DNA from: Bradyrhizobium sp. 1(2017)
GTDB lineage: Bacteria > Pseudomonadota > Alphaproteobacteria > Rhizobiales > Xanthobacteraceae
Length of the DNA stretch: 64,000 nucleotides
Assembly (NCBI RefSeq): GCF_011602485.2
Contig: NZ_CP050022.2
Coordinates: 1,632,001-1,696,000, forward strand
Direction of reading: 5' to 3'
This document shows positions 7,574 to 15,906 of the stretch, piece after piece (within the stretch, counting starts at the first letter, position 1; each line of letters opens with the position of its first letter). A model generated the notes under the pieces. That model did no database searches and was not told the origin of the DNA. It was given only the letters and a program-made list of their open reading frames with translations. The translations under genes and the position numbers were made by a program.

Positions 7574-8581
7574 TCATTGCGCCGCTTTCAGGCGGCTTTG
7601 CAGGAGAAGCAAATCCTCCGGCAGGGCCGCCTCCCAGTGGAGTAATTCCCCCGTCCTCGGGTGCTCCAATACCAGCAGATAAGCATGCAAGGCCTGCCGG
7701 TCGAGGGCAGACAGGGCCTGTTGCGATTCAGGGCCGAGCTGGTTCGCCTTGGTCTTGAAATGCGGGCCGTAGACCGCATCGCCCATCAGCGGATGGCCGA
7801 TATGGGCGAGATGGACACGGATCTGATGGGTGCGCCCGGTCTCGAGCTCGCAGGCGAGCAGGGCGGCGACGCCCTTGCCGTCGCGCCCGGCAAAACTCTC
7901 CAGGATTTCCCAATGCGTCACGGCCTCGCGGCCGCCCTGGCGCACCGCCATCTTCTCCCGCGCATGCGGATGGCGGTCGATCGGCGCATCCACCGTGCCG
8001 CGATGGCGGTTCGGCACGCCCCAGGCAAAGGCCATGTAGCCGCGCCGCATCTCGCCGGTGCGGCCGTGGTCGGCGAATTGGGCGGACAGCGAGGCATGGG
8101 CGAGGTCGTTCTTGGCCACCACCATCAGCCCGGTGGTGTCCTTGTCGAGCCGGTGCACGATGCCGGGCCGGCGCACGCCGCCGATGCCGGACAGCGAGGA
8201 GCCACAATGGGCGATCAATGCGTTCACCAGCGTGCCGGTCTCGTGACCGGCCGCGGGGTGCACGACCAGGCCCTTGGGCTTGTTGATGACGATGATGTCG
8301 TCGTCCTCGAACACGATGTCGAGGGCGATGTCTTCGCCCTTGGGCTCCGCCGGCGCCGCCTCCGGCACGTCGATTATGATCGTATCGCCGGATGTGACGT
8401 GATAAGCGGGGTCGCGGACGGCGTTGGCCTTCAGGCTCACCGCGCCCGCCAGGATCAGGGCTTTCAGCCGGGATCGCGACAGGTCGGTGAGGTGCGCCGC
8501 CAGCACGCGGTCGAGCCGGGCCGAGCCCTCCTCGCCGCTGACCACGACCTCCAACCGCTGCGCTGACCCAGAGCTTTCCAT
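7574..8581 (-). CDS. rluD: RluD/RluA-family 23S rRNA pseudouridine synthase
   Basis: A 335-residue enzyme that should isomerise specific uridines of 23S rRNA to pseudouridine. An S4 RNA-binding domain (about 20-80) is followed by the catalytic domain with the signature HRLDKDTTGLMV; the catalytic aspartate is Asp146. The ELETGRTHQIRVH motif is at about 245-260. It lies upstream of rpoH on the same strand with a gap of about 220 bases. The start at 8581 shares the tetranucleotide CATG with the start of the divergent gene at 8580. A longer frame exists upstream but runs antisense through that gene. RluD is the most likely paralogue. Confidence 0.9.
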   Translation of the reverse strand: MESSGSAQRLEVVVSGEEGSARLDRVLAAHLTDLSRSRLKALILAGAVSLKANAVRDPAYHVTSGDTIIIDVPEAAPAEPKGEDIALDIVFEDDDIIVINKPKGLVVHPAAGHETGTLVNALIAHCGSSLSGIGGVRRPGIVHRLDKDTTGLMVVAKNDLAHASLSAQFADHGRTGEMRRGYMAFAWGVPNRHRGTVDAPIDRHPHAREKMAVRQGGREAVTHWEILESFAGRDGKGVAALLACELETGRTHQIRVHLAHIGHPLMGDAVYGPHFKTKANQLGPESQQALSALDRQALHAYLLVLEHPRTGELLHWEAALPEDLLLLQSRLKAAQ

Positions 8582-8924
8582 GACGACGTCTGATACCGCT
8601 GTTCCCGAACCGACCCCCGAGCAGGCCGCGCTGTTCGCGCGGGTGCGGCGGATGATGCTGATCGCGGGGTTGACCACGGCGCTGGCAATCTGCGCCGTCC
8701 TGATCGCGGTGGGCTACCGCCTTTTCAAGTCCGAGGGAAGGGCGGTGGAGGCCGCGGGCGACGTCACCGCCACCCTGCCGAAGGGCGCGAAGATCGTCGC
8801 AACCGGCGTTGCCGGCGACCGCCTCGTGGTCACGCTCGATGTCGGGGGCATTATCGAGATCCGCACCTTCGACGCCCACAGCCTGAAGCCAGCCGGAAAG
8901 CTGAAATTTGCCAATGAGCCGTGA
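8580..8924 (+). CDS. Conserved small membrane protein (DUF6476-like)
   Basis: A 114-residue protein with an acidic N-terminus, one hydrophobic helix (about residues 23-44, MMLIAGLTTALAICAVLIAV) and a C-terminal soluble beta-rich part of about 65 residues with KIVATGVAGDRLVVTLD and IIEIRTFDA. I recall similar proteins, annotated as DUF6476, beside rluD in alphaproteobacteria, but this assignment is from memory. No enzymatic motif is visible. The ATG at 8580 overlaps the rluD start on the other strand and has no strong ribosome binding site; a later start at the MM pair is possible but would remove the N-terminal segment. Confidence 0.65.
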   Translation: MTTSDTAVPEPTPEQAALFARVRRMMLIAGLTTALAICAVLIAVGYRLFKSEGRAVEAAGDVTATLPKGAKIVATGVAGDRLVVTLDVGGIIEIRTFDAHSLKPAGKLKFANEP

Positions 8925-8940
8925 GGGGGACCTGGCCTTG

Positions 8941-9066
8941 CTATCGTCCTGGCGAAAGCCAGGACCCGTGATCGCCGAGTCCGGTGATGTGAACGAGGTC
9001 GGCCCTCTGATGTGCCTTAACCATCATCATTCGGAGTAATGGATCCTGGCTTTCGCCAGGACGACC
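8941..9066. repeat. Composite palindromic interspersed repeat
   Basis: GTCCTGGC-gaaa-GCCAGGAC at 8946-8965 and ATCCTGGC-tttc-GCCAGGA(C) at 9043-9062 bound a roughly 125-base element of the same mirror design as those at 1541-1675 and 56918-57040. It fills the gap between the membrane-protein gene and tRNA-Glu. Confidence 0.7.
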
Positions 9067-9132
9067 GCGGAGAGAAACCCGAGAATCCCACCTTGCCGCC
9101 GTCCAAATTCGCGGCTATGTCGTACCCCTCAC

Positions 9133-9207
9133 GCTCCCTTCGTCTAGCGGTTAGGACGCGGCCCTCTCAAGGCTGAAACAGGGGTTCGATTCCCCTAGGG
9201 AGCGCCA
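9133..9207 (+). tRNA. tRNA-Glu (anticodon CTC)
   Basis: The 75-base gene folds as a cloverleaf: acceptor arms GCTCCCT and AGGGAGC (9133-9139 with 9197-9203), T arm AGGGG-TTCGATT-CCCCT, and the anticodon loop CTCTCAA, giving anticodon CTC for GAG codons. The terminal CCA is encoded. The 3' side is followed directly by the accessory-looking NERD helicase gene, a common situation for integrated elements, but I found no integrase and no second copy of the tRNA 3' end. Confidence 0.95.
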
Positions 9208-9328
9208 GACAAAACCTAAGCCATTGAAAACCTGCACACTCTAGGCAACCATGTGAGCCTGGAGAGAGATCGCTCCGCTACACACGTAGCCTCACAAGGC
9301 GGTCCGCAATGGTGATCGCGTCCGTAAC

Positions 9329-11146
9329 ATGGCAATCCTGATCCCCAGTCTGGGCTTCGCGCGCTTCGACACCCGCGGCGAGCTGCGACTTGCCGAGCGC
9401 CTCAAGGACTTCCTCGAAGAGAACGCCGTCGTTTGGCACAATCTTCCTGTCGGCCCTCTCAACCGACATCCGGACTTCATCATCATTCATCCCGCGAACG
9501 GTCTGCTCGTGCTCGAGGTGAAGGACTGGCGCCTGGAGACGATCATTTCGGCCGACAAGACGAAGGTCGAACTGCTGACGAGCCGCGGTCCCGTGCGAGA
9601 AAGCAGTCCGCTTGAGCAAGCTCGCAAATATGCGTTCGAGGTCGTGCGCACGATTGACCGGGACGGGCAGTTGCTGTTTCCGGCCGGTCATCGCTTCATG
9701 GGTAAGCCCATTGTCCCGTTCGGCTTCGGGGTCGTCTTCACCAATATCACGCGCAAGCAATTCGAGCAGACCAATCTCAAGGAGGTGATGGCCGAGCATC
9801 TCTGTCTGTTCAAGGACGAAATGACCGAGGGCGCGCATCCCGAAGAATTCCGGTCCAGATTGTGGAACATGGTTCATCCGCCTCTCGGAGAGCCGCTGTC
9901 GATGCCGCAGTTCGATCGCCTGCGCGCGCTGCTCTTTCCGGAGATTCGCATCCGGCAGATTGCTCTGCCTCTGGACGATCCGCCGACGGCCGATCCTTCG
10001 GACCGTACGCTTGCGGTGATGGACCTGCATCAGGAGCAGTTCGCGCGCAGTCTGGGTGAGGGGCATCGAATCATTCGCGGCGTCGCCGGATCGGGCAAGA
10101 CCCTGATCCTCGCCTTTCGCGCCGAATATCTGGCCCGTGCGGCGGCAAAGCCGGTGCTCATCCTGTGTTACGCCAATGGCATCGCCGGGCGACTGGAGGA
10201 TGCCATGCAGAGCAGGGGCGTGGAGAACCGCGTCCAGGTCCTGACCTTTCATTCCTGGTGTTACCGGATGCTGCGGACTTATGGGATTCCCGTCCCATCC
10301 GAGCGAGATTATCCTGACTACGCGGAGCGACTGGCTGCGAGCGTTTCAGAGGTCGTGAAGGCCATTGATCAAGGCCATATCCCGATGGAGCAGTACGACG
10401 CCGTCCTGATCGACGAGGCGCACGACTTCGAGCCGCAATGGCTCGCGCTTGCGGCCAAGATGGTGAACCCGCGCACGAAGGCGCTGATGGTCGTCTACGA
10501 CGATATCCAGGCCATCTACAAGGGACGTGAACGCCCGGTCTGGAAACAGCTCGGAATTGAAGCGAGCGGCAGAACGACCGTGTTGAAGGTCAACTACCGC
10601 AACACCGCGCAAATCGTCGCCTTCGCGAGACGCTTCGCTGCAGACGTCATTGGCGCTCCGGGCGTCACGGCCGACGACGAGCACGCCATCCTGTTGCCCG
10701 AAGATGCGGGTCGACAGGGACTGGAGCCGGACGTTCGACGGTGCGTGAGCGTGGACGCAGAAGCTCACTGCGTCGCCGAGTGGTTTCTCGACCGGAAAAA
10801 GGCCGGGTACGAATGGTCGCAGATGGCGTGTCTCTACCCCGAACACTGGATCGGCGGCCGGATCGCACAGATACTCGCGAGGCACAACGTGCCGATCGAT
10901 ATGGCAAAGGACAATCGCAACAGGGTTTCGGTCAAGCGGGTGGCGGTGCGGTTCTTGAGCATGCACAGCGCGAAGGGGCTGGAGTTTCCCTGCGTCGCCA
11001 TTGCCGGCCTGGGCTTGCTCGGCCGCCACGGCGAGACCGTCGAAGACTGCGTCCGACTGACCTATGTCGGGGTGACCCGGGCGACTCACGAGGCGCTCCT
11101 GACGTATTCGAGCGAGTCCGCATTGGTGCAACGTTTGATCGCATAG
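9329..11146 (+). CDS. NERD nuclease-domain / superfamily 1 helicase fusion protein
   Basis: A 605-residue protein. The N-terminal NERD domain (about 15-130) shows a PD-(D/E)XK-like nuclease core: HPDF (Asp49) and LEVKDW (Glu63, Lys65). The rest is a UvrD/DUF2075-type P-loop helicase: Walker A GVAGSGKT at 251-258, Walker B IDEAH at 361-365, a motif like LKVNYRN at about 415, and the C-terminal VRLTYVGVTRA motif typical of UvrD motif VI. It should act on DNA ends or foreign DNA; such fusions are frequent in accessory and defence-related neighbourhoods. Family knowledge does not fix its role. Codon use looks somewhat less GC-extreme than the core genes around it. Confidence 0.85.
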   Translation: MAILIPSLGFARFDTRGELRLAERLKDFLEENAVVWHNLPVGPLNRHPDFIIIHPANGLLVLEVKDWRLETIISADKTKVELLTSRGPVRESSPLEQARKYAFEVVRTIDRDGQLLFPAGHRFMGKPIVPFGFGVVFTNITRKQFEQTNLKEVMAEHLCLFKDEMTEGAHPEEFRSRLWNMVHPPLGEPLSMPQFDRLRALLFPEIRIRQIALPLDDPPTADPSDRTLAVMDLHQEQFARSLGEGHRIIRGVAGSGKTLILAFRAEYLARAAAKPVLILCYANGIAGRLEDAMQSRGVENRVQVLTFHSWCYRMLRTYGIPVPSERDYPDYAERLAASVSEVVKAIDQGHIPMEQYDAVLIDEAHDFEPQWLALAAKMVNPRTKALMVVYDDIQAIYKGRERPVWKQLGIEASGRTTVLKVNYRNTAQIVAFARRFAADVIGAPGVTADDEHAILLPEDAGRQGLEPDVRRCVSVDAEAHCVAEWFLDRKKAGYEWSQMACLYPEHWIGGRIAQILARHNVPIDMAKDNRNRVSVKRVAVRFLSMHSAKGLEFPCVAIAGLGLLGRHGETVEDCVRLTYVGVTRATHEALLTYSSESALVQRLIA

Positions 11147-11365
11147 CCCGACGCCGCGCGGGCTCACTTGCGCCGTCGTGCCGTCGGGGCACTTCATTAT
11201 CTACTCCGTGTAGCCGCCGCGGCCTTCATACGACCAGATGGTTGACCGATTCCGCTAGGTCGCTCGGAGCTTGGTAAGCTACATCGCGAGCCTTGGGGCC
11301 TCTTAGACCCTTGCCTCCCAGTCGCGCCTTTGTGCAGAATGCCCGGCGAAGGCGATGGTTTGGCC

Positions 11366-13144
11366 ATGGAGCAAAACCAACCAGGTCGGGTTGTGCGCAG
11401 GTTGGCGGCCATAGTAGCCGCTGACGTTGCAGGCTACTCACGCCTCATGGGCCTCGACGAGGTCGGCACCGCCCGCACGCTCCGCGAACATCGCAAGGTT
11501 ACCGACGCGCTTGTGACGAAACACGGTGGTCGCCTCGTGAAAACGACGGGGGACGGCGTGCTCCTTGAGTTTCCCTCCGTGGTGGATGCGGTCGAATGCG
11601 CGATGGCGGTGCAGACGGTGATGGTCAGGAGAAACGAAGCGGTGCCACAAGAGCAGCGCATGCTGTTTCGGATCGGAATCAACCTCGGGGACATATTGAT
11701 CGAGGGCGATGACATTCTCGGCGACGGCGTCAACATTGCTGCGAGGCTCGAGGGTATCGCCGAACCGGGTGGCATCTGCATCTCTTCCTCCGCCTACGAA
11801 CAAGTTCGTGGAAAGGTCCCGGTCGAGTTTGCAGATCTTGGCGATCAAATCCTCAAGAATATCGCGCGTCCGATACGTGCCTATGCGGTGGGCCCGAACG
11901 GGAACCACATCATCGACGGGGTTGTCCAGTTGCCGTCTTCTGCCCCACACCTTTCGCTCGTGGTGCTACCGTTCGCGAACATCGGCGGCGATCCCGAACA
12001 GGAGTATTTCGTAGATGGTGTGACCGAGAGCCTGACCACGGATCTGTCACGCATCAATGGCGCGTTCGTGATTGCGCGCAACACAGCGTTCACGTTCAAA
12101 GGCAAGGCCGTGGATGTAAGGAAGCTAGGACGCGAGCTGAACGTTCGCTATGTGCTCGAAGGCTCGGTGCAGCGCGGTGACAATCGCTTGCGGGTGAATG
12201 CGCAGTTGATTGATGCCGAAACCAGCAACCACCTTTGGGCCGAGCGCTTCGACAAGCCCATTGCCGACCTCTTCGAAATGCAGGATGAAATCGTATCGAG
12301 GCTCGCCAACGCGCTCGATGCAGAACTTATTGCCGCCGAGGCCCGCCGAGGGGAGTGTTCACTGCGTCCAGACGCGATGGACTTGGTGTTCCAAGGCAGC
12401 AGCTGGTTCAACAAGGGGCAGACACCCGATTGCCTGATACGTGCACGCGGCTTTTTCGAGAAGGCCCTCGTGCTCGATCCCGGAAATATCGAGGCCATGG
12501 TCGGTTTGGCACGGGTCAATACCTCACTAGGGGCTTCCTTTATGACCGATGACTACTCAGCGCGGCTTGCTGCGGCGGAGACAACCATAATGAGGGTGCT
12601 ATCCCTCGCACCAAACCACGCTTTGGCTCACGTGACTTTGGGCAACACGCAAATATTCACGAAACGCGGAGCCCAAGGCATCGCGGAGTGCCAGCAGGCT
12701 TTGGCGCTGGATCGCAATTTGGCCCGCGCTCATGCTCTCATCGGCCTTGCCAAGTTCTTCCTCGGTCGAGGCGCAGAAACGGAAACTCACATCAACGAGG
12801 CTTTCCGCCTTTCCCCGCGCGATACCTATACCGCTCGTTGGATGGCCTATGTCGGTCTTGCCAAGGCGCAGCTCGGTGCAGATGACGAAGCGGTCATCTG
12901 GATGCGTCGGGGCCTCGACGCAAATCGAAACCATTCGTTCGCGCATTTCCCTCTCGGAGCAGCGCTTGCGTGGATTGGCGAACTCGACCAGGCGCGCGCC
13001 ACGGTACAAGCGGGACTGGCGCTCGATCCGAGCTTCACCATCTGTCGGTTTCGCGCTCACGTACCGAGCGACAATCCGGTTTTTCTTGCTGTCCACGAAC
13101 GCCTCGTTGAGGGAATGCGGCTGGCCGGCGTGCCGGAAGGGTAG
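11366..13144 (+). CDS. Class III adenylate/guanylate cyclase with TPR region
   Basis: A 592-residue soluble protein. The cyclase homology domain covers about 10-175; both metal-binding aspartates are present (Asp20 in VAADVAGYSRLM, Asp63 in KTTGDGVLLEF), as is the NIAARLEGIAEPGGICIS segment, so it should be active. It is followed by a TolB-like/FlgO-type region (SLVVLPFANIGGDPEQEYFVDG, about 195-300) and TPR repeats to the C-terminus. Bradyrhizobium genomes carry many such proteins. Substrate (ATP or GTP) is not certain. The start at 11366 is chosen for its position directly before the cyclase fold; an in-frame ATG at 11339 is the alternative. It follows the NERD gene by about 220 bases. Confidence 0.85.
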   Translation: MEQNQPGRVVRRLAAIVAADVAGYSRLMGLDEVGTARTLREHRKVTDALVTKHGGRLVKTTGDGVLLEFPSVVDAVECAMAVQTVMVRRNEAVPQEQRMLFRIGINLGDILIEGDDILGDGVNIAARLEGIAEPGGICISSSAYEQVRGKVPVEFADLGDQILKNIARPIRAYAVGPNGNHIIDGVVQLPSSAPHLSLVVLPFANIGGDPEQEYFVDGVTESLTTDLSRINGAFVIARNTAFTFKGKAVDVRKLGRELNVRYVLEGSVQRGDNRLRVNAQLIDAETSNHLWAERFDKPIADLFEMQDEIVSRLANALDAELIAAEARRGECSLRPDAMDLVFQGSSWFNKGQTPDCLIRARGFFEKALVLDPGNIEAMVGLARVNTSLGASFMTDDYSARLAAAETTIMRVLSLAPNHALAHVTLGNTQIFTKRGAQGIAECQQALALDRNLARAHALIGLAKFFLGRGAETETHINEAFRLSPRDTYTARWMAYVGLAKAQLGADDEAVIWMRRGLDANRNHSFAHFPLGAALAWIGELDQARATVQAGLALDPSFTICRFRAHVPSDNPVFLAVHERLVEGMRLAGVPEG

Positions 13145-13267
13145 CGTTCATCATGTCAGACCCTACGGAAGTCAGCCGACGCCTCGTGGCCGGCCGGATT
13201 TTTTGCTTGAAGCCGTAACGGGCGCACGAGAGCAAGCTTGTCGCACAGCCCCGGCGCAGCCGCTCCC

Positions 13268-14293
13268 TTACGCCATCGTGCCGTCGATCGAGCGGCGGAT
13301 CACCCGCTGCACTTCCGCATTCGACAGAAACAGATCGTGGTTGATGATGCCCCAGCCTTCTTGCGAGGCATCGACCACGCGCACGCCGAGTCGCGCGATG
13401 ACGGCCTTCTCGGCGGCGCCGACCCTGGTCATTCCACCTGCGATTTGTCCGGACAGCGCGAGGGCGCGATCGTTCGTCGAAGCAATCACGACGATCTTGC
13501 CGGCAAGCGGGCCGATGCGGTGGATCGCCGACGTGAACACGTCCATGTCGATGTCGGGCGAGGCAAACACGACCGCGCCAATCTTGCTCGTCACGGTGTC
13601 GCCGTATCGTGCATGGAGCTGACGCAGGCTTTCGAGCGTCAGCATGGTTCCCATGCTGTGCGCGACGATATGTACGCGGCCGGCGCTTGGCGCCGACACG
13701 AGCGCGGAGAGCACGCGTTCGAAATCGTCGCGAGACCACATCGCGCTGTCGCGGTCGTAGGCATAGTCGAACAATCCGGCCTTGGATGGCCAGGAGAACG
13801 CCATGGTCCGGCCGCGGAACTTTATCCCATCGGAGAGGTGGGCAGCATCCAGCACCGCCGTCTCGAATGTCTGCTTGAAGCCGTGCACATAGATCAGCAC
13901 GTCTCCGCTGCCGGCCTGCGCAGCGAGATCGCCAGCGTCGGCCGACACCGGTTCCACCCGATCGAGGCGCCAATCGCCGAGCCCAACCGAGGCGAGAGAA
14001 AGACGGCTCTCGTCCGGCGCCACGAGTTTCGCCCGCGCGACCGTCATGGTGGTCGCGCGCTCTGGTCCAAACCAGGGTTTGGCACGGGCGCCGCTGACGG
14101 GCTTGCGCGTGGTGGTGACGAGCACTGTGGGTTCAACGGAGAGGGACGAGGCGTCATAGCGTGCACCGGTCGCACCCAGGCCGGCGCATCCGCCGAGTGC
14201 GAGGGCACTCCCGGCCGACGCAAATCCACCGAGGAAAGCGCGGCGCGAAATGGAATGACCGGAGTCGCGTTGCTGAAGACGTCGGACGATCAC
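13268..14293 (-). CDS. Alpha/beta hydrolase, DUF900 type, Tat/lipoprotein exported
   Basis: A 341-residue protein with a twin-arginine-like signal (SRRAFLGG at 16-23) and a lipobox LGGC with Cys36, so it is probably exported and possibly lipid-anchored. The hydrolase fold shows IYVHGFKQTFE, the nucleophile Ser in AHSMGTM, a following Asp in ASPDIDMD and a His in IINHDLF, a full Ser-Asp-His set as in DUF900 (PF05990) esterase-like proteins. The GTG at 14293 has AAGGG six bases upstream and is preferred over a TTG 60 bases earlier. Substrate unknown. Confidence 0.8.
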   Translation of the reverse strand: MIVRRLQQRDSGHSISRRAFLGGFASAGSALALGGCAGLGATGARYDASSLSVEPTVLVTTTRKPVSGARAKPWFGPERATTMTVARAKLVAPDESRLSLASVGLGDWRLDRVEPVSADAGDLAAQAGSGDVLIYVHGFKQTFETAVLDAAHLSDGIKFRGRTMAFSWPSKAGLFDYAYDRDSAMWSRDDFERVLSALVSAPSAGRVHIVAHSMGTMLTLESLRQLHARYGDTVTSKIGAVVFASPDIDMDVFTSAIHRIGPLAGKIVVIASTNDRALALSGQIAGGMTRVGAAEKAVIARLGVRVVDASQEGWGIINHDLFLSNAEVQRVIRRSIDGTMA

Positions 14294-14458
14294 ACGGAAC
14301 CCTTGGGAACTTTGCCCACCGTAAGCCGCCCCGTCTAGCTCCCTGAATGACAATGGAGGCGAGAAGACGGCGAAGCCCCCTTCGTGATCACGTCGCGGCG
14401 TTCGCCTGCGTCCGGAACCCGCGCCGAAACCCGTAGAACTTGGCCTTGCGGGTTTGCC

Positions 14459-15904
14459 TCAACGACGCAGATAGCGCCAGCCGACAACGACACCGCTCAC
14501 CGAGACAATGGTCCCAAGGATCGACAGCAGCCACACCACGATGTCCCAGGCCGGGCGATACATCAGCAGCAACCGGAAATCGAAACTGTGCAGGGCGTTG
14601 AACAGCCAGCGATACGTGCGCCGGCTGCTGTCCACGCGGCCAATGATGTCACCCGTGACTGGGCTGATGTGAAACCATGTTTTCGCGTCATCATCGAACA
14701 CTGCACGCAGTACCGGCAATTCGCGGTCGTGATGATGTGCATACCAATAGGAATCGTATTCCCCGAGGACGAGCCGCTCCGCGAGGCGAGCTTGCGGCAG
14801 CAATTTTGTTGCGGCGGTCCAAAGCCGATCCTGCGGGAGCGTCGTGATTTGGCCCGACGTCACCTCCAGCGGCGTCTGCGTGCCGTCACGCGATGCGGCG
14901 ATCATCATCGGGCTGCCATCAAGCCAGACGAAGCGCGCTTCGACGACGCCCGATTGCGGCGTCGGCAGCGTCGTCGCAATCGTCGGCGCATCATGGCCGG
15001 CATAGCGCTGCATCACCTCGCGCGTCGCGTTGCGGCTTGCGAAATACTCGCCGGGATTGAGCGAAAGCCAACCGGAGAACGTCCAGGTCAGCACGAAGAT
15101 GCCGGCGATCAGGCCGGTGACGTGGTGCCAAGCCATCCAGCCGCGATAGGGCGTGATCCTGCCGCTCGCATAGCGACGCTTTAGCCGCACGCGAAGGATG
15201 CCGATCCAGATGCCTGTGACGCCGATGATCAGGCAGATACCGGAGATCCAAAGTACGACGAGCCGCCACAACGGCCCGTCCTTGCGCAAAACGGTCGGAT
15301 AGATCCAGTGCGGGATCGAGCCGAGCCAGTTCCAGACGCGCTCGGTGCGGTTGGTGTCGAGCGCGATCTCGCCGGAGCGTGAGGAGACATAGAGCTTGGT
15401 ACCGTCGTTGTCGCCCAGCCCAATGAGATAAAGCGGTCGCAGCGGATCGTACCGGGCCGTAACGCTCCATTGGTCGCGATCGATAATGTCTTCGAGTTGC
15501 GGTGTTCTGCTCGCGGGATGATGTTGCGCGACTGCGAGCGCCTGCTGTTCGGAAACACCCGTGATGACGCGGCCATCGGCTGCGGAGATGGCTTGCCGCT
15601 TGCCGTCCCAGCCGGTCATCCGATACACCGGCTCGTCGGCCAGCATGGAAAGCCGGAGATCGCGCGGATAGCGCGTGGCGCCTGCCGCCTTCATCGCGTC
15701 GTCCGGCGAGAGCCTCACCTTCTCCCATTGAATAGCAGGAAGTGCTGCCAGCCTTTCCTTGTCGGAGAGGCCGGGAAAAGCGACATACATCATCACCACG
15801 CCGGAAATGAACCACATGGCGAAGAACAGGCAGGTGACGATGCCGACCCAGCGGTGGCCGATGTACAGCCATCGCCGGAGTGCGCGTTTCAGCGCGCGTG
15901 CCAC
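14459..15904 (-). CDS. PepSY-domain inner-membrane protein
   Basis: A 481-residue integral membrane protein of the PepSY-associated TM family: a first helix after the HRWVGIVTCLFFAMWFISG motif, a large periplasmic part with PepSY-like segments, paired central helices including the WMAWHHVTGLIAGIFVLTWTFSG segment, and a C-terminal helix near the end. Such proteins accompany TonB receptors and are thought to act in reductive metal release or siderophore uptake. The GTG at 15904 follows the receptor stop (TGA, 15909-15907) by two bases, so the two are translationally coupled. It is comparable in arrangement to the fegAB pair described in B. japonicum, but orthology is not shown. Confidence 0.82.
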   Translation of the reverse strand: MARALKRALRRWLYIGHRWVGIVTCLFFAMWFISGVVMMYVAFPGLSDKERLAALPAIQWEKVRLSPDDAMKAAGATRYPRDLRLSMLADEPVYRMTGWDGKRQAISAADGRVITGVSEQQALAVAQHHPASRTPQLEDIIDRDQWSVTARYDPLRPLYLIGLGDNDGTKLYVSSRSGEIALDTNRTERVWNWLGSIPHWIYPTVLRKDGPLWRLVVLWISGICLIIGVTGIWIGILRVRLKRRYASGRITPYRGWMAWHHVTGLIAGIFVLTWTFSGWLSLNPGEYFASRNATREVMQRYAGHDAPTIATTLPTPQSGVVEARFVWLDGSPMMIAASRDGTQTPLEVTSGQITTLPQDRLWTAATKLLPQARLAERLVLGEYDSYWYAHHHDRELPVLRAVFDDDAKTWFHISPVTGDIIGRVDSSRRTYRWLFNALHSFDFRLLLMYRPAWDIVVWLLSILGTIVSVSGVVVGWRYLRR

Positions 15905-15906
15905 GC

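Noticed and set aside
9133..13144. Integrated element with att sites at tRNA-Glu
   Set aside because: I found no second copy of the tRNA 3' end and no integrase or transposase, so only an accessory block is claimed.
14384..15184. Plus-strand open frames opposite the PepSY gene
   Set aside because: They are antisense shadows; the minus-strand protein has clear membrane topology and gene coupling.
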